Shown here piece by piece: positions 1-6,456 of a stretch of DNA of 13,747 nucleotides (the stretch's first letter is position 1; every line of letters begins with the position of its first letter). Both the position numbers and the translations under genes were made by a program. The stretch covers positions 1 through 13,747 of the forward strand of contig DAIQOP010000091.1 in NCBI GenBank assembly GCA_036787815.1, in the 5' to 3' direction. Under the pieces are notes generated by a model. That model had not been told where the DNA came from, did not search any database, and was given only the letters and a program-made list of their open reading frames with translations. Origin of the DNA: DATBAK01 sp036787815 (GTDB lineage Bacteria > Actinomycetota > Acidimicrobiia > IMCC26256 > PALSA-610).

Positions 1-1
1 G

Positions 2-1120
2 TCCGAGGGCGGCGGCAACCAGATCTGGTGGAACGGCGGCGACGGGTCGGGCACCATCGGCCTGCACTCGTACAACGGGAGCTACCTGTCGACCACCTCG
101 ACCTACGCCGGGAGCGACACCGACGGCAGCTACGGCATCTTCGTGAGCAACGCGAACGGGCCCGGCCTCATCGCGCACACCTACGCGAGCAACATGTCGG
201 ACGCCGGCTACTACATCGGTGCCTGCGCCGACTGCAACGCCACCCTCGACGACGCGCACGCGCAGTACTCCGCGCTCGGATACTCGGGCACGAACTCGGG
301 CGGGCACCTCATCGTCCAGAACAGCGAGTTCGACCACAACAAGACGGGGTTCAGCACCAACAGCCAGAACAACGACGATGCGCCCTCGCCACAGAACGGC
401 GCGTGCCCCAACGGTGGTACCGGCCCGACCGGCAGCCACTCGTGCTGGGTCTTCCGCCACAACTTCGTTCACGACAACGACAACGTCGACGTGCCGGGCC
501 ACGGCTCGGCCGAGCTCGGCCCGCCCGGGAACGGGCTCGTGATCTCCGGTGGGCGCAACGACACGGTGATCGACAACCGGTTCGAGAACAACGGGAGCTG
601 GGCGGTCCTCGTCGTGCCCTTCCCCGACACCGGCACACCGCCCCCGATCGCGCACTGCGAAGGCGGCGACCCCAACGGCATTCCCGCCCTCGACATCAAG
701 GGCTGCTACTTCGCGGCGTGGGGCAACGAGGTCGCGCACAACGTCTTCGCCCACAACGGCACCTTCGGGAACCCCACGAACGGCGACCTCGGCGAGATCA
801 GCGACCGCCACACACCCGGCAACTGCTGGCACGACAACACCGACGCCGCCGGAGTGACGACCGCACCCGACAAGCTCCAAGCGACCAACGCCACCTGCGG
901 GGTCGCCCACGCGGGTGCCGGGATCGCCTCCGCCCTCACCCTGCAGGTCGTGTGCGCCACCGAGGTGTTCTCGCCGTGCCCGCCCCAGCCGGGAAGCCGC
1001 TACCCGCGGCGCACCACGCTCACGCTGCCGGCCCTCGCGCCGCAGGCGACCATGCCGAACCCCTGTGTGGGCGTGCCCGCGAACCCGTGGTGCCCGAACG
1101 GGCGTCCGCTCGCCGGCTGA
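2..1120 (+). CDS. Right-handed parallel beta-helix repeat protein, 3' part (5' end outside window)
   Basis: This open frame runs in from the left edge without a stop, so only the C-terminal 372 residues are visible. The sequence is rich in Asn, Gly and Asp and contains recurring short turns of the PbH1 type, such as LIVQNSEFDHN, FRHNFVHDNDN, VIDNRFENNGSW and EVAHNVFAHNG. These are the usual signature of right-handed parallel beta-helix proteins (pectate-lyase-like fold). Paired cysteines (GACADC, and others near the C-terminus) and the Asn/Gly richness fit a secreted or surface protein, but the signal peptide would lie outside the window. The protein ends in a Pro-rich tail (PNPCVGVPANPWCPNG). 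The family often binds or cleaves polysaccharide, but I see no catalytic triad and assign no substrate. A GTG at 143 is an internal codon, because beta-helix-like sequence continues upstream of it. The alpha/beta hydrolase starts 65 bp downstream on the same strand. Confidence 0.85.
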   Translation, partial: SEGGGNQIWWNGGDGSGTIGLHSYNGSYLSTTSTYAGSDTDGSYGIFVSNANGPGLIAHTYASNMSDAGYYIGACADCNATLDDAHAQYSALGYSGTNSGGHLIVQNSEFDHNKTGFSTNSQNNDDAPSPQNGACPNGGTGPTGSHSCWVFRHNFVHDNDNVDVPGHGSAELGPPGNGLVISGGRNDTVIDNRFENNGSWAVLVVPFPDTGTPPPIAHCEGGDPNGIPALDIKGCYFAAWGNEVAHNVFAHNGTFGNPTNGDLGEISDRHTPGNCWHDNTDAAGVTTAPDKLQATNATCGVAHAGAGIASALTLQVVCATEVFSPCPPQPGSRYPRRTTLTLPALAPQATMPNPCVGVPANPWCPNGRPLAG

Positions 1121-1167
1121 GGGCGGGGGGCGCGTCCCTGCGAAGATGCCGTCTCCGGGAGCCCGAC

Positions 1168-1173
1168 AGGAGG
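1168..1173 (+). promoter_or_regulatory. Ribosome binding site (AGGAGG) fixing the hydrolase start
   Basis: A perfect AGGAGG lies 12 nt before the ATG at 1186. It separates the real hydrolase start from the long open frame that runs through the beta-helix gene in another register. Confidence 0.7.
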
Positions 1174-1185
1174 ACACGACGCCCA

Positions 1186-2046
1186 ATGGAGACGATCGAG
1201 CTTGCCGGTGACGACGGGCTGACCCTCGTCGCCGACGTCGAGGGCGACCCGGCGGCGCCGCCGGTAGTGCTCTTCCACGGAGGCGGGCAGACCCGGCACG
1301 CGTGGGGCACGACGTTGGAGGTGCTCGGCAAGACGTGGCGCGCCTACTCCGTCGACCTGCGCGGCCACGGCGACAGTGCGTGGGCGCCCGACGGCGACTA
1401 CAGCCTCGACGGGTTCGCCCGCGACGTCCGCGCGGTCGCCCGCTCGCTCGGCGAACCGCCCGCCCTCGTCGGCGCGTCGCTCGGCGGGATCGCGTCCCTC
1501 GCGGCGATCGCGGAGACCGAGGGCGACCCGCTCGCGATCGCGTTGGTGCTCGTCGACGTGGCCCCACGCATCGAGCCGGCCGGGGTCTCGCGCATCGGCG
1601 ACTTCATGACCGGCAACCTCGACGGCTTCGATTCGCTCGAAGCGGTGGCCGACGCGATCGGCGCGTACAACCCACACCGCCCGCGACCGAAGAACCTCGA
1701 CGGGCTCAAGAAGAACCTCCGCCAGCGCGCCGACGGACGATGGATGTGGCACTGGGACCCGCGCTTCGTCAGCGGGCGCTTCGGTTCGCCCGACGAGACC
1801 CGGTCCACGCTCATCGACGGCGACCGCCTCCAGCGAGCGGCGAAGACGTTGACCATCCCGACGCTGCTCGTGCGCGGCCGGATGAGCGACCTCTTGAGCG
1901 AAGAGGGCGCGCGCGAACTCCTCGAGCTCGTCCCGCACGCCCGGCTGGCCGACGTCGCGGGCGCCGGGCACATGGTCGCCGGCGACCGCAACGACGCGTT
2001 CAACGACGCGGTCGTCGACTTCCTCGCGTCGGTCCGACCTCGCTGA
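1186..2046 (+). CDS. Alpha/beta-hydrolase fold protein
   Basis: This 286-residue protein has the full alpha/beta-hydrolase signature. The oxyanion segment VVLFHGGG lies at about 27-34, followed by DLRGHGDS at 57-64. The nucleophile elbow GASLGG puts Ser at 98, the acid is probably Asp235 (RGRMSD), and the catalytic His262 is in GAGHMV. Length and motif spacing fit a single-domain soluble cytoplasmic esterase, lipase-like enzyme or C-C hydrolase, with a short helical cap around 130-200. The substrate cannot be told from the sequence. The same frame stays open far upstream to position 28, but that part lies over the beta-helix gene and reads as Arg-rich nonsense, so the ATG preceded by AGGAGG is the start. 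It lies between the beta-helix gene and the NERD genes, and neither neighbour suggests a shared pathway. Confidence 0.9.
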   Translation: METIELAGDDGLTLVADVEGDPAAPPVVLFHGGGQTRHAWGTTLEVLGKTWRAYSVDLRGHGDSAWAPDGDYSLDGFARDVRAVARSLGEPPALVGASLGGIASLAAIAETEGDPLAIALVLVDVAPRIEPAGVSRIGDFMTGNLDGFDSLEAVADAIGAYNPHRPRPKNLDGLKKNLRQRADGRWMWHWDPRFVSGRFGSPDETRSTLIDGDRLQRAAKTLTIPTLLVRGRMSDLLSEEGARELLELVPHARLADVAGAGHMVAGDRNDAFNDAVVDFLASVRPR

Positions 2047-2073
2047 CTCGAGACGCCTTCCAGAAACACCCAA

Positions 2074-2144
2074 CGCGCTTCCGTCGCGAACGCGGAGCGC
2101 GAACATCTCGTCGATGACTCATGATTTCGGCCGGCCACGCCGAA
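2074..2144 (+). other. Two short inverted repeats between the hydrolase and the first NERD gene
   Basis: CGCGCT (2074-2079) pairs with AGCGCG (2096-2101), with partial extra pairing inside. TTCGGC (2126-2131) pairs with GCCGAA (2139-2144) around a 7-nt loop. Neither is followed by a T-run, so they are weak terminator candidates. The second lies just before the NERD start at 2155 and could equally be a regulator site. Confidence 0.25.
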
Positions 2145-2154
2145 GAGTCTTGAT

Positions 2155-2709
2155 GTGGGAATCGAAGCGTTGATCTTGCGATTGCAACGCGAGCCGTCGC
2201 GTGCTCACGATTGGGAGCACGGAGCGAGCGGCGAACGCATCGTCGGCGCCCGACTCCATCGGATCGACGGCATCGAGGTGCTGCACGACCGCCGCATTCC
2301 GGGGACGCGGGCGACCATCGATCACATCGCCATCGGTCCCGGCGGGGTCTACGTCGTCGACGCGAAGCTCTACAGCGGGCGGGTAGAGCATCGCGACGTC
2401 GACGGGGTCCCGCGCCGCGACTTCCGGCTGTTCGCCGGGAGTCGCAACCGGGCGAAGTGGGTCTCGGCCCTCGGCGTCCGGGTGAACGCCATCACCCGGG
2501 CGCTGGGCCCGACGCCGATCCCGGTCTCGGCGGCCCTGTGCTTCGTGGAGACGCAGAGCCCGTCGAACGCGGAGCCCTTCATGCTCGACGGGGTGTGGGT
2601 CGGTACGCCCGCCGCGCTCCCCGACCTCGTGGCGCGTCCGGGGCTGCTCGACTCCGAAGCCATCCGGCTCGCCGCCGCGATGCTCGACGAGCGCCTGCCG
2701 AGAACGTGA
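2155..2709 (+). CDS. NERD (nuclease-related) domain protein, intact copy
   Basis: This 184-residue protein carries the core of the NERD domain, a member of the PD-(D/E)XK-like nuclease fold. An N-terminal GER segment has Glu27, IPGTRATIDHIAIGP has Asp56, and VYVVDAKLYSG has Asp69 and Lys71. The order E...D...D-x-K is what an active NERD site is expected to show. There is no signal peptide, membrane segment or extra domain, so this is a stand-alone soluble NERD protein. The biochemical role of such proteins is poorly defined; a DNA-processing role follows from the fold only. The only start downstream of the in-frame stop at 2122-2124 is the GTG at 2155. It has no clear Shine-Dalgarno, but an AAGAGT hexamer 7 nt upstream could be a leaderless -10 element. 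A shorter related gene follows directly. Confidence 0.8.
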   Translation: MGIEALILRLQREPSRAHDWEHGASGERIVGARLHRIDGIEVLHDRRIPGTRATIDHIAIGPGGVYVVDAKLYSGRVEHRDVDGVPRRDFRLFAGSRNRAKWVSALGVRVNAITRALGPTPIPVSAALCFVETQSPSNAEPFMLDGVWVGTPAALPDLVARPGLLDSEAIRLAAAMLDERLPRT

Positions 2710-2774
2710 CGACCGGTCGGCAGTCGGCGAATCTCGGCTCAGGACCGCGGCCGGTCGTGCCGACAACCTCGGCC

Positions 2775-3296
2775 ATGACGAATGTGGACCCCGGCGGCAC
2801 TGCCGCGCTCACACCGCCTGCGATCGGCCCCGCGCACACGCGTCCGGCCGTGACGCGCGGCCTCGGCGCCATCGAGGGAGTCGCAACGCTGCACGCCCGC
2901 GCGATCCCCGGAACCCGCGCCCGGATCGACCACATCACCATCGGTCCGAGCGGGGTCTTCGTGATCGAGACGCACGATCACCCGGGGCCCGTCATGCGGC
3001 GCGACAGCCGGTTGTTCGTCGGACGCGACGACCGCACCGACCTCGTCGCCGCGATGAAGACACCCGTCGACGCGGTCGCGTCCGCGCTCGGCGATCTGCA
3101 CTTCCCCATCTCGCGCGCGCTCTGCTTCGTCGGAGGCCATTGGTCGCCGACGACCCCGCCGTTCGTGCTGAAGGGCGTGTGGATCGGAACCGCGACCCCA
3201 CTGTTCCGTCTCGTCGCCCAACCGGGTCGGTTGCAGACGCGCGAGATCGCCGCCGCGGCCGCGCTGCTCGCCGAGCGCCTGCCCGAGGTCGCCTGA
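2775..3296 (+). CDS. Second NERD-like protein, tandem copy with degenerate active site
   Basis: The 173 residues align over almost their whole length with the preceding NERD protein. Shared stretches include IPGTRA-IDH, RALCFV versus AALCFV, GVW-GT, and the closing ERLP; by eye about half the positions match. Asp52 of IDHITIGP is kept. The D-A-K triplet of the first copy is E65-T-H67 here, so the catalytic Lys is replaced by His, and the N-terminal G-E segment is missing. This looks like a tandem duplicate that has lost nuclease chemistry or become a partner subunit. Start choice is uncertain. The ATG at 2775 gives a length like the first copy. A GTG at 2706 overlaps the previous stop (GTGA) and would add 23 residues of low-complexity sequence with translational coupling. 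Neither has a good Shine-Dalgarno. Confidence 0.7.
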   Translation: MTNVDPGGTAALTPPAIGPAHTRPAVTRGLGAIEGVATLHARAIPGTRARIDHITIGPSGVFVIETHDHPGPVMRRDSRLFVGRDDRTDLVAAMKTPVDAVASALGDLHFPISRALCFVGGHWSPTTPPFVLKGVWIGTATPLFRLVAQPGRLQTREIAAAAALLAERLPEVA

Positions 3297-3326
3297 GCCG
3301 CCGAGATCGTCTGGAGTGATCGCGCG

Positions 3327-4109
3327 TCAGGCTTCGCCCGCGCGGTGCTCGACCTCGAGCCAGAGCGGCATGCCGAGCGGCCGGCTCGCCTCCTCCACCA
3401 GGTGGGCAACGAGGCCCGCGGTCCGGGCGATCAGCACCACGCCGCGCACCGCGACGGGTGGGATGCCGATGTCGACGAGGACCGCACCGCCGGTGCCGGC
3501 CCCGTTGATCGGCAGGTGCCGGCCGGAGATCTCCGCGTGGACGGCGGCGACCTCGCGCAGCAACCGCAGGTGTGGTCCGAGGAGGCCTTCGGTCTCGGCG
3601 AGGTCGTACAGCCGCGGCGTGCGCGGATCCTCGTCCTTGTGCACGGGATGCCCGAGTCCGGGAACCCGGAGACCCTCGGCCCGCCGCGCCTCGACGGCCG
3701 TACGCGCGATCGCACGCAAGGTGGCGTCGTCGGCATTCGCGCCCGCACCGGCCGACGTCAGCGCGTCGAACAGGAACTCGGCCGTGTCTCCCGTCGGGCC
3801 GAGGAACACGCTCCCGGCGCCGAGCAGGCCCGCGGCGATCGCTCCCTGGATCGCCTCGGGTGCGCCGGTGTAGGTGAGCCGGGCCGCCAACGCGCTCGGC
3901 GTGAGCCCGTGATCGGCGAGCGACACGAGCACCGCGTCGAGCATGCGGCGCTCGGCGGGTGTCGGGTCGCGGCGCGTGACGAGCAGGTAGGTGAGCTCGG
4001 TCAACGTGAGTCGACCCATGATCTCGCTCGGCAGGTCGCGCCCCGCGACCGTGATGGCATCGGGGGTGGAACCTCCGATCCAGGTTCGGGCCCAATCTTC
4101 TGCGGTCAC
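3327..4109 (-). CDS. Citrate-synthase-fold protein of the citryl-CoA-lyase type
   Basis: At 260 residues this is shorter than a normal citrate synthase (about 370-430) and matches the compact citryl-CoA-lyase-like members, which lack most of the N-terminal region. Visible family motifs are SLADHGLTPS (His67), GLGHPVHKDEDPR at 151-163 (equivalent to the GFGHxVYKxxDPR active-site His loop, His154) and VRGVVLIARTAGLVAHLVEE at 221-240. In place of the usual N-V-D segment, which carries the catalytic Asp in citrate synthase, it reads LPINGAGTGGAV (199-210), with no Asp at the expected position. The family makes or breaks C-C bonds beside a CoA thioester; the substrate here is unknown. The GTG start overlaps the stop of the upstream acyl-CoA synthetase by 4 nt (GTGA), so the two are translationally coupled and probably act in one pathway. 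Confidence 0.75.
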   Translation of the reverse strand: MTAEDWARTWIGGSTPDAITVAGRDLPSEIMGRLTLTELTYLLVTRRDPTPAERRMLDAVLVSLADHGLTPSALAARLTYTGAPEAIQGAIAAGLLGAGSVFLGPTGDTAEFLFDALTSAGAGANADDATLRAIARTAVEARRAEGLRVPGLGHPVHKDEDPRTPRLYDLAETEGLLGPHLRLLREVAAVHAEISGRHLPINGAGTGGAVLVDIGIPPVAVRGVVLIARTAGLVAHLVEEASRPLGMPLWLEVEHRAGEA

Positions 4110-5653
4110 CGGCCGGTCTCCTTGCTCTGGGTCGCGGGCGCGGCTTCGAAATCGACCTCGACCGCGTTGCGTTCGGTGGCGAGCCGGTGCTTGGCCAACC
4201 GGTCGGTCGCGGTGTGGGGAAGGTCGGCAACCACCTCGATGTACCGCGGAACCTTGAAACGCGCGAGGTGCTCCTCGGCGAACGCGCGCAGCGCGGCGAC
4301 GTCGATCGTGGCACCCGGCGCCGCGACCACGAACGCCTTCACGTCTTCTTCGGAGAGATCCGACGGCACACCGATCACCGCGGCCTCGGCGACGTCGGGA
4401 TGCTTCTGCAACGCGGCCTCGACCTCGGCCGGAGAGAGGTTCTCGCCTCGCCGGCGGATGACTTCCTTCTTGCGCCCGATGAAGGTGTACGTGGCGTCGC
4501 CGTTGTCGCGCACCAGATCACCGGTGCGGAGCCAGCCGTCGACCATCACGGCGGCGGTCTCCTCGGGCATCTCGTAGTAGCCCCGCATGATCGCGGGGTT
4601 GCGCAGCTCGAGCTCGCCGATCTCGCCGGGCTCGACGACGCGATCTCCGTCGCGCACACGGGCGTCGTTCACGTGCCCGAGCTCGGGATGCTGTCGCGGC
4701 GAACCGAGCGAGCCGTAGGGCCGGGAGCCGTGCGCCCACACGAGACCGTACGGCGTCTCCGACATCGCGTAGCCGCACGTGACCTCGAAGCCGAAGCGGG
4801 CCTCGATCTCGAGGTGGCGCTCACGATCGGGCGACGGGCCCGTGTAACAGATGCGGATCGGGTTGTCGGCGTCGTCGTCACGCGGGGGTTGGCGCATGAG
4901 GATCTCGATCATGGCGCCGATCGAGTTGAACTCCGTCGCGCCGTGCCGGCGCGCGGCATCGAGGAATCCGCCGGCCGAGAAGCCGGGCAGCAGCACGAGG
5001 CCGGCGCGAGCCGCGATCGATCCGAGCGTCGAGTACGCGGGCGCGTTGATGTGGAACAGCGGCAACGAGGTCATCACGCGGTCGTCACTCGTCAACCGCA
5101 ACCAGTAGGGGAATCCCTCACCGGCCATCACGTACGCGAGGTGCGTCTGCATCACGAGCTTCGAGCGGCCCGTCGTTCCCGAGGTCGGGATCATCACCGC
5201 GATATCGGAAGGGTCGAGCGCCGCGGGACCGCGCCCGTCGGGCGCGGCGTCGTAGAGATCGGCCACGTCGACCACCGCGGCGGGCGCGGGCGCGGCACCC
5301 GGCTGCGGGGCGAACAGCGGTGCGAGCGCCGGGTCGGTGACGATCAGCGCGGGCGCGACCTGCCTCACGAAGCCCCCGGCCTCCTCGGCCGAGCTCTTGG
5401 GGTTGATCGGCACCTGGATCGCGCCGACTTCCATCAGCGCCAGCCACGAGAGCAGGTAGTCGGGAGTGTTCCGCGGGGTGACCAGCACCCGATCGCCCTT
5501 GCCGACACCCGCCGACCGCAACGCGCTCGCGGCGCGTTCGATGCGGGCCTGCGCCTGCGCGTACGTGTACTCGACGTTGTCGGTGACGAGCCACGTGCGG
5601 TCACCGGCCGCGTCGACAGCTGCCCGCACGTGCTCCGGGATCGTCCTCGACAC
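4106..5653 (-). CDS. AMP-dependent acyl-CoA synthetase/ligase
   Basis: This is a 515-residue adenylate-forming enzyme (ANL superfamily, CaiC/4-coumarate-CoA-ligase-like), which activates a carboxylic acid with ATP and joins it to CoA. Motifs in order are the P-loop TSGTTGRSK (157-165), PLFHINA (198-204), YAMSET (295-300), GWLRTGDL with Asp379, and the hinge GRKKEVIRRRGENLSPAE (393-410). The C-terminal A10 motif reads LPHTATDRLAK, so the usual adenylation-step Lys is Arg485, a substitution that could lower or alter first-step activity. There are no membrane segments. The start chosen is the GTG at 5653, because GGAGG ends 8 nt before it. The frame stays open further upstream to 5881, but that part overlaps the divergent gene and does not look like a ligase N-terminus. 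It is the first gene of a two-gene operon with the citryl-CoA-lyase-like gene. Confidence 0.92.
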   Translation of the reverse strand: MSRTIPEHVRAAVDAAGDRTWLVTDNVEYTYAQAQARIERAASALRSAGVGKGDRVLVTPRNTPDYLLSWLALMEVGAIQVPINPKSSAEEAGGFVRQVAPALIVTDPALAPLFAPQPGAAPAPAAVVDVADLYDAAPDGRGPAALDPSDIAVMIPTSGTTGRSKLVMQTHLAYVMAGEGFPYWLRLTSDDRVMTSLPLFHINAPAYSTLGSIAARAGLVLLPGFSAGGFLDAARRHGATEFNSIGAMIEILMRQPPRDDDADNPIRICYTGPSPDRERHLEIEARFGFEVTCGYAMSETPYGLVWAHGSRPYGSLGSPRQHPELGHVNDARVRDGDRVVEPGEIGELELRNPAIMRGYYEMPEETAAVMVDGWLRTGDLVRDNGDATYTFIGRKKEVIRRRGENLSPAEVEAALQKHPDVAEAAVIGVPSDLSEEDVKAFVVAAPGATIDVAALRAFAEEHLARFKVPRYIEVVADLPHTATDRLAKHRLATERNAVEVDFEAAPATQSKETGR

Positions 5654-5740
5654 TGCCGCCACCTCCGCCTTCCCTCCGTGCACAGCGTAGGGAACCGGCC
5701 CGGCTCCCGGCGGCTCCGGCACTTGATACGTTCCCTCACG
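5654..5740. promoter_or_regulatory. Divergent control region between CoA ligase and the NTF2/sulfotransferase run
   Basis: This 87-bp gap separates two oppositely oriented transcription units. A -10-like TACGCT on the minus strand (5689-5684) precedes the ligase, and a -10-like TACGTT on the plus strand (5727-5732) lies 8 nt before an ATG at 5741. No good -35 boxes are visible. Between them CGGCTCC occurs as a direct repeat with a 10-bp period (5701-5707 and 5711-5717), a possible regulator-binding site. The boxes are short and may be chance. Confidence 0.35.
5662..5666 (-). promoter_or_regulatory. Ribosome binding site (GGAGG) deciding the CoA ligase start
   Basis: GGAGG on the minus strand ends 8 nt before the GTG at 5653. 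It supports that codon over two nearby in-frame upstream GTGs and over the much longer open frame. Confidence 0.6.
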
Positions 5741-5872
5741 ATGGCCAGGAGCGAGAGCGCGACACCGCCGACCACGACCCCGGTCGACCTGGCCTCCGCC
5801 ACTTCCGGCGCCGGCGACGCATGGCTCGACGCCGTCGAGCACCACCTCGCGCGCACGCAACCCGCTACCTAG
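5741..5872 (+). CDS. Possible small protein, 43 aa
   Basis: A short frame opens with ATG and ends with TAG 11 nt before the first NTF2-like gene, overlapping the region of that gene's ribosome binding site. The peptide begins MARSESATPPTTTPVDLASA, a Thr/Pro/Ala-rich low-complexity half, and ends in a helical-looking DAWLDAVEHHLARTQ. Third positions are nearly all G or C, as in the confirmed neighbours, which argues for coding. There is no Shine-Dalgarno. A TACGTT box 8 nt before the ATG would fit a leaderless transcript starting at or next to the ATG. I recognise no family. It could instead be the transcribed leader of the NTF2 operon. Confidence 0.4.
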   Translation: MARSESATPPTTTPVDLASATSGAGDAWLDAVEHHLARTQPAT

Positions 5873-5883
5873 AAGGGGCACTC

Positions 5884-6381
5884 ATGGCACACAGTCGAGA
5901 AGAGGTGCAGGCCGCGGTCGACCGTTACATCGCGGTCCGCGACCAGATCTACGCGGGCAACGGAACCTGGCGCGGTCTCGCCCAGTTCTTCACCGACGAC
6001 GCCGTCTTCATCGACCCGGCGTGGGGCCGGGTGCAGGGCATCGAGGAGATGAAGGCGACCGTGTTCGGCGAAGCGATGGTCGGCCTCGAAGACTGGTCGT
6101 TCCCGACCGAGTTCTATGTGATCGACGGCGACAACGTCGTCATCAAGTGGCTCCAGGTGCTGCCGGGCCGCCGCGAGAACGGTCGCCAGTACGTGCAGTC
6201 GGGCTACTCGACGCTCGTCTACGACGGCGACGGCAAGTTCTGCTACGAGGAAGACCTGCTCAACATGGTGCACGTCCTCGAGGACATGAAGGCGAGCGGG
6301 TTCCGGCCACCGCCGGGCATGGGGATGCCCCCGAAGAAGCCCGACCGCGACTTCTCGCGCCCCGAACGCGCGAAGCGCTAG
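5884..6381 (+). CDS. NTF2/SnoaL-like fold protein (first of two)
   Basis: This 165-residue protein has the cone-shaped alpha+beta NTF2 layout. An N-terminal helix (REEVQAAVDRYIAVRDQI) is followed by WRGLAQFFTDDAVFIDPAWGRVQGIEEMKATV (29-60), the classic 'disposition, Asp-Pro, G-x-x-x-I' segment, and then by beta strands EFYVIDGDNVVIKWLQVLPG and YSTLVYDGDGKFCYEEDLLN. The C-terminal 25 residues are a Pro/Lys/Arg-rich tail. Family members act as isomerases, hydratases, dehydratases, epoxide hydrolases or non-catalytic ligand binders, so the reaction stays open; Asp39, Asp44 and Asp81 are candidate pocket residues. The ATG at 5884 is preceded by AAGGGG with 5 nt spacing, which fixes the start. It opens a same-strand run with a second NTF2-like protein, a Rossmann reductase and a sulfotransferase. 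Confidence 0.85.
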   Translation: MAHSREEVQAAVDRYIAVRDQIYAGNGTWRGLAQFFTDDAVFIDPAWGRVQGIEEMKATVFGEAMVGLEDWSFPTEFYVIDGDNVVIKWLQVLPGRRENGRQYVQSGYSTLVYDGDGKFCYEEDLLNMVHVLEDMKASGFRPPPGMGMPPKKPDRDFSRPERAKR

Positions 6382-6411
6382 CGACCGACCACACCGTGAA
6401 GCCCCGACACC

Positions 6412-6456
6412 GTGCCGCCTGACCCCGTGCCACCAGACCCCGTGCCACCCGACCGC
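6412..6456 (+). repeat. Three tandem 15-bp repeats encoding (V/M)PPDP
   Basis: Three adjacent 15-bp units (6412-6426, 6427-6441, 6442-6456) each begin GTGCC and encode VPPDP, VPPDP and VPPDR. They lie at the very start of the second NTF2-like gene. Each unit opens with a GTG in the same frame, so each could serve as a start codon. Confidence 0.75.

Noticed and set aside
28..1185. Long open frame leading into the hydrolase, giving a 672-aa product
   Set aside because: The first part overlaps the beta-helix gene in another register and is Arg/His/Pro-rich nonsense. The hydrolase begins at the ATG at 1186 behind AGGAGG.
1000..2106. Minus-strand frame of 368 codons opposite the hydrolase
   Set aside because: It is a mirror frame of a high-GC gene, rich in Arg/Val/Asp/Glu with no recognisable domain; the plus-strand hydrolase has all catalytic motifs.
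3297..3326. Terminator in the 30-bp gap between the second NERD gene and the lyase
   Set aside because: No inverted repeat of useful length and no T-run were seen.
4187..5740. Long plus-strand frame opposite the CoA ligase
   Set aside because: Its Arg/His/Val-rich translation is antisense to a clear ANL enzyme. Only its last 43 codons, beyond the ligase start, were kept as a possible small gene.
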